Source of the DNA: Streptomyces antibioticus
GTDB taxonomy: Bacteria; Actinomycetota; Actinomycetes; Streptomycetales; Streptomycetaceae
Reading direction: 5' to 3'
Length of the DNA: 64,000 nucleotides
Assembly (NCBI RefSeq): GCF_002019855.1
Contig: NZ_CM007717.1
Span: 4,364,657 to 4,428,656, forward strand
Part shown: positions 57,928 through 64,000 of the stretch, piece by piece
Numbering within the stretch: the stretch's first letter is position 1
Layout of the letters: each line of letters starts with the position of its first letter
Program-made: the position numbers and the translations under genes
Notes under the pieces: generated by a model
What the model was told of the DNA's origin: nothing
The model's input: only the letters and a program-made list of their open reading frames with translations
The model's database searches: none

Positions 57928-59988
57928 GTGGCCGATTCCGGCAACCCCAACGAGAACATCCCGTCCACCGACGAAGGCGTGACCGCCGCTGCCCCCACCT
58001 CCAACGGCGAGGTCTCGGCTTCGTACGACGCGAGCGCCATCACCGTCCTCGAGGGCCTCGACGCCGTCCGCAAGCGCCCTGGCATGTACATCGGCTCCAC
58101 GGGCGAGCGCGGTCTGCACCACCTGGTGCAGGAGGTCGTCGACAACTCCGTCGACGAGGCCCTGGCCGGGCACGCGGACACCATCGACGTGACGATCCTC
58201 GCCGACGGCGGTGTGCGGGTCGTGGACAACGGCCGTGGCATCCCGGTGGGCATCGTCCCCTCCGAGGGCAAGCCGGCCGTCGAGGTCGTGCTGACCGTGC
58301 TGCACGCGGGCGGCAAGTTCGGCGGCGGCGGCTACGCGGTCTCCGGCGGTCTGCACGGCGTGGGTGTCTCCGTCGTGAACGCCCTGTCCACGAAGGTGTC
58401 GGTCGAGGTCAGGACCGACGGCCACCGCTGGACGCAGGACTACAAGATGGGCGTCCCGACCGCGCCGCTGGCGCAGCACGAGGCCATCGAGGAGACCGGC
58501 ACCTCGGTCACCTTCTGGGCGGACCCGGACATCTTCGAGACCACCGAGTACTCCTTCGAGACGCTGTCGCGGCGCTTCCAGGAGATGGCGTTCCTCAACA
58601 AGGGCCTGACGATCAGGCTCACGGACGAGCGGGAGTCGGCGAAGGCCGTCACCGGCGCGGACGAGGCGGGCGCGGACGACAAGGACGAGGTCAAGTCCGT
58701 CACGTACCACTACGAGGGCGGCATCGTCGACTTCGTGACGTACCTGAACTCCCGCAAGGGTGAGCTGGTCCACCCCTCGGTCATCGACCTGGAGGCGGAG
58801 GACAAGGACAAGAACCTCTCGCTGGAGGTCGCGCTCCAGTGGAACAGCGGTTACAGCGAGGGTGTGTACTCCTTCGCCAACATCATCCACACCCACGAGG
58901 GCGGTACGCACGAGGAGGGCTTCCGCGCGGCCCTCACGAGCCTGATCAACAAGTACGCGCGCGACAAGAAGCTGCTGCGCGAGAAGGACGACAACCTCAC
59001 GGGTGACGACATCCGCGAGGGTCTGACCGCGATCATCTCGGTCAAGCTGAGCGAGCCGCAGTTCGAGGGCCAGACCAAGACCAAGCTGGGCAACACCGAG
59101 GCGAAGACCTTCGTCCAGAAGGCGGTCTACGAGCACCTCAACGACTGGCTGGACCGCAACCCGGTCGAGGCGGCGGACATCGTCCGCAAGGGCATCCAGG
59201 CGGCCACCGCGCGCGTGGCGGCCCGCAAGGCGCGTGACCTGACCCGCCGCAAGGGGCTGCTGGAGTCGGCGTCCCTGCCGGGCAAGCTCTCGGACTGCCA
59301 GTCGAACGACCCCACCAAGTGCGAGATCTTCATCGTCGAGGGTGACTCCGCCGGCGGTTCGGCCAAGTCCGGCCGCAACCCGCAGTACCAGGCGATCCTC
59401 CCGATCCGCGGCAAGATCCTGAACGTGGAGAAGGCGCGGATCGACAAGATCCTCCAGAACCAGGAGATCCAGGCGCTGATCTCGGCCTTCGGCACCGGGG
59501 TCCACGAGGACTTCGACATCGAGAAGCTCCGCTATCACAAGATCATCCTGATGGCGGACGCCGACGTCGACGGCCAGCACATCTCCACCCTGCTGCTGAC
59601 CTTCCTGTTCCGCTTCATGCGGCCGCTGGTCGAGGCCGGGCACGTGTACCTCTCGCGGCCCCCGCTCTACAAGATCAAGTGGGGCCGGGACGACATCGAG
59701 TACGCGTACTCCGACCGCGAGCGCGACGCGCTGATCGAGATGGGCCGCCAGCGCGGCAAGCGGGTGCGCGAGGACTCGATCCAGCGCTTCAAGGGTCTCG
59801 GCGAGATGAACGCCGAGGAGCTGCGCGTGACCACCATGGACCAGGAGCACCGCGTCCTCGGTCAGGTCACCCTCGACGACGCGGCCCAGGCCGACGACCT
59901 GTTCTCGGTCCTGATGGGCGAGGACGTCGAGGCCCGCCGGCAGTTCATCCAGCGCAACGCCAAGGACGTCCGCTTCCTCGACATCTGA
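57928..59988 (+). CDS. gyrB: DNA gyrase subunit B
   Basis: A 686-residue ATPase subunit of gyrase. The GHKL ATPase starts with YDASAITVLEGLDAVRKRPGMYIGSTGERGLHHLVQEVVDNSVDEAL (catalytic Glu and Mg-binding Asn in the last part) and GGKFGGGGYAVSGGLHGVGVSVVNALS. The TOPRIM has EGDSAGGSAKSGRNPQYQAILPIRGKILNVEKARIDK and the metal-binding DADVDGQH. GTG 57928 is chosen for AAAGGG six bases upstream and because the length equals the Streptomyces form; a GTG at 57904 would add eight residues. gyrA follows 42 bases later. The domain order is standard and no insertion is seen. Confidence 0.98.
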   Translation: MADSGNPNENIPSTDEGVTAAAPTSNGEVSASYDASAITVLEGLDAVRKRPGMYIGSTGERGLHHLVQEVVDNSVDEALAGHADTIDVTILADGGVRVVDNGRGIPVGIVPSEGKPAVEVVLTVLHAGGKFGGGGYAVSGGLHGVGVSVVNALSTKVSVEVRTDGHRWTQDYKMGVPTAPLAQHEAIEETGTSVTFWADPDIFETTEYSFETLSRRFQEMAFLNKGLTIRLTDERESAKAVTGADEAGADDKDEVKSVTYHYEGGIVDFVTYLNSRKGELVHPSVIDLEAEDKDKNLSLEVALQWNSGYSEGVYSFANIIHTHEGGTHEEGFRAALTSLINKYARDKKLLREKDDNLTGDDIREGLTAIISVKLSEPQFEGQTKTKLGNTEAKTFVQKAVYEHLNDWLDRNPVEAADIVRKGIQAATARVAARKARDLTRRKGLLESASLPGKLSDCQSNDPTKCEIFIVEGDSAGGSAKSGRNPQYQAILPIRGKILNVEKARIDKILQNQEIQALISAFGTGVHEDFDIEKLRYHKIILMADADVDGQHISTLLLTFLFRFMRPLVEAGHVYLSRPPLYKIKWGRDDIEYAYSDRERDALIEMGRQRGKRVREDSIQRFKGLGEMNAEELRVTTMDQEHRVLGQVTLDDAAQADDLFSVLMGEDVEARRQFIQRNAKDVRFLDI

Positions 59989-60030
59989 GTCGGTCTTGGC
60001 TGACCGCACCAGGAAGGACCCCCACCAGCA

Positions 60031-62625
60031 ATGACCGACGAGAACACTCCCGTCACCCCGGAAGAGGGCGGCGACATCGCCATGCGCATCGAGCCCGTCG
60101 GGCTCGAGACGGAGATGCAGCGCTCGTACCTCGACTACGCGATGTCCGTCATCGTCTCCCGCGCGCTGCCCGACGTCCGGGACGGCCTCAAGCCCGTCCA
60201 CCGGCGCGTGCTGTACGCGATGTACGACGGCGGCTACCGCCCCGAGCGCGGCTTCTACAAGTGCGCCCGCGTGGTCGGCGACGTCATGGGCAACTACCAC
60301 CCGCACGGCGACAGTTCGATCTACGACGCGCTGGTCCGTCTCGCCCAGCCCTGGTCGATGCGCATGCCGCTGGTCGACTCCAACGGCAACTTCGGCTCCC
60401 CGGGCAACGACCCGGCGGCCGCCATGCGGTACACCGAGTGCAAGATGGCGCCGCTGTCGATGGAGATGGTCCGTGACATCGACGAGGAGACCGTCGACTT
60501 CACGGACAACTACGACGGCCGCTCCCAGGAGCCGACCGTCCTGCCGGCCCGTTTCCCGAACCTGCTGATCAACGGCTCGGCGGGCATCGCGGTCGGGATG
60601 GCGACCAACATCCCCTCGCACAACCTGCGCGAGGTCGCGTCCGGCGCCCAGTGGTACCTGGAGAATCCCGAGGCGTCCCACGAGGAGCTGCTCGACGCGC
60701 TCATCGAGCGGATCAAGGGCCCCGACTTCCCGACCGGCGCGCTGGTGGTGGGCCGCAAGGGCATCGAGGAGGCGTACCGCACGGGCCGCGGCTCGATCAC
60801 CATGCGGGCGGTCGTCGAGGTCGAGGAGATCCAGAACCGCCAGTGCCTGGTGGTCACGGAGCTGCCCTATCAGGTCAACCCCGACAACCTCGCGCAGAAG
60901 ATCGCCGACCTGGTGAAGGACGGCAAGATCGGCGGCATCGCGGACGTCCGCGACGAGACGTCGTCGCGCACCGGCCAGCGCCTTGTCATCGTCCTCAAGC
61001 GGGACGCGGTCGCCAAGGTCGTCCTGAACAACCTGTACAAGCACACCGACCTCCAGACCAACTTCGGCGCCAACATGCTGGCGCTGGTCGACGGCGTGCC
61101 GCGCACCCTCTCGCTGGACGCGTTCATCCGCCACTGGGTGACGCACCAGATCGAGGTCATCGTCCGCCGTACGCGCTTCCGGCTGCGCAAGGCCGAGGAG
61201 CGCGCGCACATCCTGCGCGGCCTGCTCAAGGCGCTGGACGCGATCGACGAGGTCATCGCGCTCATCCGGCGCAGCGAGACGGTCGACGTGGCGCGCACGG
61301 GCCTGATGGGGCTCCTGGAGATCGACGAGATCCAGGCCAACGCCATCCTGGAGATGCAGCTCCGGCGACTGGCCGCCCTGGAGCGCCAGAAGATCATCCA
61401 GGAGCACGACGAGCTCCAGGCGAAGATCACCGAGTACAACGCGATCCTCGCCTCGCCGGTCCGCCAGCGCGGCATCGTCAGCGAGGAGCTGGCCGCGATC
61501 GTCGAGAAGTACGGCGACGACCGCAAGACCAAGCTGGTGCCCTACGACGGTGACATGTCCATCGAGGACCTGATCGCCGAGGAGGACATCGTCGTCACGG
61601 TCACGCGCGGCGGGTACGTCAAGCGGACCAAGGCGGACGACTACCGGGCGCAGAAGCGCGGCGGCAAGGGCGTGCGGGGCGCGAAGCTGAAGGAAGACGA
61701 CATCGTCGACCACTTCTTCGTCTCCACCACCCACCACTGGCTGCTGTTCTTCACGAACAAGGGCCGGGTCTACCGGGCCAAGGCGTACGAGCTGCCGGAC
61801 GCCGGGCGTGACGCGCGTGGACAGCACGTCGCCAACCTGCTGGCCTTCCAGCCGGACGAGGCGATCGCCGAGATCCTCGCGGTCCGCGACTACGAGGCGG
61901 CGCCGTACCTGGTGCTCGCCACGAAGGGCGGCCTGGTGAAGAAGACCCCGCTGAAGGACTACGATTCGCCCCGCTCCGGCGGTGTCATCGCGATCAATCT
62001 GCGGGAGACGGAGGACGGATCCGACGACGAACTGATCGGAGCCGAACTAGTCTCGGCCGATGACGATCTGCTGCTGATCAGCAAGAAGGCCCAGTCGATC
62101 CGATTCACCGCCACGGACGAAACCCTGCGGCCCATGGGCCGTGCGACCTCGGGTGTCAAGGGCATGAGCTTCCGCGAGGGGGACCAGCTCCTCTCGATGA
62201 ATGTTGTCCGGCCCGGTACGTTCGTGTTCACTGCTACGGACGGCGGGTACGCGAAGCGGACCGCCGTCGACGAGTACCGCGTCCAGGGTCGCGGCGGCCT
62301 CGGTATCAAGGCCGCCAAGATCGTGGAGGACCGCGGTTCGCTCGTCGGCGCGCTGGTGGTCGAGGAGACCGACGAGATCCTCGCCATCACGCTGTCGGGC
62401 GGTGTGATTCGTACGCGAGTCAACGAGGTCAGGGAGACGGGCCGTGACACCATGGGCGTCCAACTGATCAACCTGGGCAAGCGCGATGCCGTCGTGGGCA
62501 TCGCACGTAACGCCGAAGCGGGGCCCGAGGCGGAGGAGGTCGACGGTGACGACGCCGTGGACCAGACCGCCGAGGGTGCCGCGACCACCGGCACGGACGA
62601 GGGTGACACGCCCTCTGCCGAGTAG
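60031..62625 (+). CDS. gyrA: DNA gyrase subunit A
   Basis: An 864-residue subunit that cuts and passes DNA. The catalytic tyrosine is Tyr134 in AAAMRYTECKM. The quinolone-resistance region reads HPHGDSSIYDALVRLAQ, with Ser95 and Asp99 equivalent to E. coli Ser83 and Asp87, so it is in the wild-type state. The C-terminal pinwheel contains the GyrA box QKRGGKG, and a long acidic tail ends the protein. No intein is present. It is 42 bases downstream of gyrB and 18 bases upstream of the DUF3566 gene. Confidence 0.98.
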   Translation: MTDENTPVTPEEGGDIAMRIEPVGLETEMQRSYLDYAMSVIVSRALPDVRDGLKPVHRRVLYAMYDGGYRPERGFYKCARVVGDVMGNYHPHGDSSIYDALVRLAQPWSMRMPLVDSNGNFGSPGNDPAAAMRYTECKMAPLSMEMVRDIDEETVDFTDNYDGRSQEPTVLPARFPNLLINGSAGIAVGMATNIPSHNLREVASGAQWYLENPEASHEELLDALIERIKGPDFPTGALVVGRKGIEEAYRTGRGSITMRAVVEVEEIQNRQCLVVTELPYQVNPDNLAQKIADLVKDGKIGGIADVRDETSSRTGQRLVIVLKRDAVAKVVLNNLYKHTDLQTNFGANMLALVDGVPRTLSLDAFIRHWVTHQIEVIVRRTRFRLRKAEERAHILRGLLKALDAIDEVIALIRRSETVDVARTGLMGLLEIDEIQANAILEMQLRRLAALERQKIIQEHDELQAKITEYNAILASPVRQRGIVSEELAAIVEKYGDDRKTKLVPYDGDMSIEDLIAEEDIVVTVTRGGYVKRTKADDYRAQKRGGKGVRGAKLKEDDIVDHFFVSTTHHWLLFFTNKGRVYRAKAYELPDAGRDARGQHVANLLAFQPDEAIAEILAVRDYEAAPYLVLATKGGLVKKTPLKDYDSPRSGGVIAINLRETEDGSDDELIGAELVSADDDLLLISKKAQSIRFTATDETLRPMGRATSGVKGMSFREGDQLLSMNVVRPGTFVFTATDGGYAKRTAVDEYRVQGRGGLGIKAAKIVEDRGSLVGALVVEETDEILAITLSGGVIRTRVNEVRETGRDTMGVQLINLGKRDAVVGIARNAEAGPEAEEVDGDDAVDQTAEGAATTGTDEGDTPSAE

Positions 62626-62643
62626 CACGAGGAGTGAGTCATC

Positions 62644-63387
62644 GTGAGCGGAGCCACGGGCGCCGGTACGTCCGCCGGGTCTTCGGCCGGCACGTCTGCC
62701 GGCTCGGACAAGGACGGCGGCGGTCGTGGCTCCGCCGCGCCGGCGGGGAACGCGCGGCCGGCCGACACCCACACCACACAACTGAAGGCGATCAAGCCGG
62801 GCCCGTCCGACACACAGGGATCCGGGTCCAGGGGATCCCAGGGGGCAACCGTGACGGACGGCCGTGGCCAGGCGCAGCAGCCGCCCTCGCCGCTTCCCGG
62901 TGAGCGGCAGCCGCAGGCGCCCACCGGCCCGTACCACCCGCCGCAGGCCTACCCGACCCAGGCGACCCCGCCGGGCACGGTCCGCCGCCCGCGTACGGGG
63001 GTCCGCACGACCCCGCGCGTACGCAAGGCGCGTCTGCGCGTGGCCAAGGCCGACCCCTGGTCGGTGATGAAGGTCAGCTTCCTGCTGTCGATCGCGCTGG
63101 GCATCTGCACGATCGTCGCGGCGGCGGTGCTGTGGATGGTCATGGACGCCATGGGCGTCTTCTCCACGGTCGGCGGAACGATCTCGGAGGCGACGGGCTC
63201 GAACGAGTCCAACGGCTTCGACCTGCAGTCCTTCCTGTCCCTCCCCCACGTCCTGATGTTCACGTCGATCATCGCGGTCATCGACGTCGTCCTCGCGACG
63301 GCCCTCGCGACCCTCGGCGCGTTCATCTACAACCTCTCCGCCGGTTTCGTCGGAGGAGTCGAGCTGACCCTCGCCGAGGACGAGTGA
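62644..63387 (+). CDS. DUF3566 membrane protein
   Basis: A 247-residue protein with a long disordered N-terminus rich in Gly, Ser, Pro and Gln (1-125), then the DUF3566 domain with two helices: WSVMKVSFLLSIALGICTIVAAAVLWMVMDAMGVF and LPHVLMFTSIIAVIDVVLATALATLGAFIYNLSAGFVGGVELTLAED. Equivalent in place to M. tuberculosis Rv0007, after gyrA. Function unknown; a cell-division or membrane link has been suggested for neighbours in mycobacteria. GTG 62644 follows GAGGAGTGAGTCATC. It probably shares the gyrBA transcript. Confidence 0.9.
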   Translation: MSGATGAGTSAGSSAGTSAGSDKDGGGRGSAAPAGNARPADTHTTQLKAIKPGPSDTQGSGSRGSQGATVTDGRGQAQQPPSPLPGERQPQAPTGPYHPPQAYPTQATPPGTVRRPRTGVRTTPRVRKARLRVAKADPWSVMKVSFLLSIALGICTIVAAAVLWMVMDAMGVFSTVGGTISEATGSNESNGFDLQSFLSLPHVLMFTSIIAVIDVVLATALATLGAFIYNLSAGFVGGVELTLAEDE

Positions 63388-63396
63388 CTATCGATT

Positions 63397-63425
63397 TTGG
63401 GACTGCCGCGGTCGTGCGCTAATCT
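63397..63425 (+). promoter_or_regulatory. Predicted promoter of tRNA-Ile
   Basis: -35 TTGGGA (63397-63402), 17-base spacer, -10 TAATCT (63420-63425). The start would fall about 33 bases before the mature tRNA 5' end. Confidence 0.7.
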
Positions 63426-63465
63426 TCAGGAGTCAGCGCGCGGGACACACACCGCAGAGCGCGGC

Positions 63466-63539
63466 GGGGCTATAGCTCAGTTGGTTAGAGCGCATCCCTG
63501 ATAAGGATGAGGCCACAGGTTCAAATCCTGTTAGCCCCA
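63466..63539 (+). tRNA. ileT: tRNA-Ile (anticodon GAT)
   Basis: A 74-base cloverleaf. Acceptor arms GGGGCTA and TAGCCCC pair fully; D arm AGCTCAGTTGGTTAGAGC; anticodon stem CATCC/GGATG with loop CTGATAA, hence anticodon GAT; T arm ACAGGTTCAAATCCTGT. Discriminator A. The 3' CCA is not encoded, so the CCA-adding enzyme (pcnA) is needed. Confidence 0.97.
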
Positions 63540-63545
63540 CATGCG

Positions 63546-63577
63546 AAAACCCCCGGTCCGTTTGGGCCGGGGGTTTT
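63546..63577 (+). terminator. Terminator of tRNA-Ile
   Basis: An 11-bp stem AAAACCCCCGG (63546-63556) with CCGGGGGTTTT (63567-63577), followed by a further T, seven bases after the tRNA. Confidence 0.93.
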
Positions 63578-63616
63578 TGACGTCACCGCTTGTGCCGCAG
63601 GAGGGGATGCCGTGGT

Positions 63617-63880
63617 GTGGGAGGAGCGGGTCGCCCGGTACGCGTGGGCCGATGGGGATACCACGGAAGCATTCCGGAGATCGCCAGGCGGGCCTCGGCC
63701 GACGGCGGGGAGTTCTTCAGCGTCTACCGGGACGTCAACGCCCGCTACCAGGTCATGCATATGGAACGCACCATGGGCGTCCCGGTGGACCCCGCATGGT
63801 TCGAGACGAGACTCCGTACGGTCCTCCTTGCCTCACCTGACACGCTGTTCGAGGACCTGGCGGCGGCATGGAGCCCGTGA
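63617..63880 (+). CDS. Small hypothetical protein, start uncertain, possibly frameshifted
   Basis: I do not recognise a family. From GTG 63617 this frame gives 87 residues; the convincing part is the second half (IPEIARRASADGGEFFSVYRDVNARYQVMHMERTMGVPVDPAWFETRLRTVLLASPDTLFEDLAAAWSP), which has protein-like composition. Before about 63665 a second frame looks more protein-like: from GTG 63612, VVWEERVARYAWADGDTTEAF, and it has the better ribosome-binding site (GGAGGGG with five bases). A one-base frame change near 63665 would join them. Its end overlaps the next gene by about ten bases. Confidence 0.4.
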   Translation: MGGAGRPVRVGRWGYHGSIPEIARRASADGGEFFSVYRDVNARYQVMHMERTMGVPVDPAWFETRLRTVLLASPDTLFEDLAAAWSP

Positions 63881-64000
63881 CAGGCGTGATGCTGCTGCGC
63901 TGCCGGGCCACTCGCCTGGTCGACGAGGGCTTTCCCGGGTGGGTCGAGGTGGTGTTCCGCGATGCGTACGGCCGCATGTGGACGATGGTGGACAAGTGCC
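63868..64000 (+). CDS. Hypothetical protein, 3' end outside window
   Basis: From ATG 63868 the visible 44 residues read MEPVTGVMLLRCRATRLVDE and continue GFPGWVEVVFRDAYGRMWTMVDKC to the window edge. No family is recognised. The start overlaps the end of the previous small gene, suggesting that the two are a coupled pair. Composition fits a real Streptomyces gene. Confidence 0.55.
   Translation, partial: MEPVTGVMLLRCRATRLVDEGFPGWVEVVFRDAYGRMWTMVDKC

Noticed and set aside
57850..61827. A 1325-codon open frame on the minus strand across gyrB and gyrA
   Set aside because: It mirrors the codon structure of the plus-strand genes, lacks a start with a ribosome-binding site, and reads as DV/LG-rich low-information sequence. 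It is a product of high GC3.

Overview
The window is a high-GC actinobacterial chromosome segment that I read as the replication-origin region of a Streptomyces. The evidence is the order rpmH-dnaA-oriC-dnaN-gnd-recF-DUF721-gyrB-gyrA, the morphogenesis pair ssgA/ssgR, the femX locus, the many copies of the parS sequence GTTTCACGTGAAAC, and GTG/TTG starts with strong GC3 bias. Gene order matches, from memory, the S. coelicolor SCO3926 to SCO3871 stretch; I do not assign a species.

Left part (1-14.8 kb) holds variable genes of metabolism and regulation: a partial YibE/F membrane protein, ssgA and its activator ssgR, a DUF5326 protein, a cupin, a holin-like protein, a low-molecular-weight tyrosine phosphatase overlapping a PLP trans-sulfuration enzyme, LysR and MarR regulators, an MFS exporter with a divergent operator, NUDIX and HAD hydrolases, three GNAT acetyltransferases (two here, one near parB), a beta-lactamase-fold hydrolase, an alpha/beta hydrolase and a DHFR-fold reductase. 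From 14.8 to 29.7 kb comes conserved core: dnaB, a MATE transporter, the rpsF-ssb-rpsR-rplI operon, femX with an alanine-racemase-like protein, a GT87 glycosyltransferase, a class A penicillin-binding protein, and padR-ino1.

From 29.8 to 50.3 kb lies the actinobacterial origin-left block: an MFS protein, an LppU-like protein, pcnA, a DUF6049 secreted protein, murJ, a membrane pseudokinase, sigM with its anti-sigma factor, SigR-controlled trxBA, then on the minus strand rpmH-rnpA-yidD-yidC-jag, a terminator, and rsmG-parA-parB. oriC (52.6-53.6 kb) has at least 17 DnaA-box-like 9-mers. To its right are dnaN, gnd, recF-dciA, gyrB, gyrA, a DUF3566 protein and tRNA-Ile(GAT), followed by two poorly understood small genes.

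The region couples replication initiation (DnaA, DnaN, DnaB, gyrase), segregation (ParA/ParB and 13 parS copies, all left of oriC), wall synthesis (MurJ, FemX, PBP), membrane insertion and redox control. I saw no insertion sequence, prophage, CRISPR array or clearly foreign island. The most interesting non-genic structure is the placement of parS: at the centre of long perfect palindromes, as a closely spaced pair, and inside three genes where it always encodes V-S-R-E-T. DnaA-box clusters also sit upstream of dnaB and of parA, and the perfect consensus DnaA boxes I found lie outside oriC.
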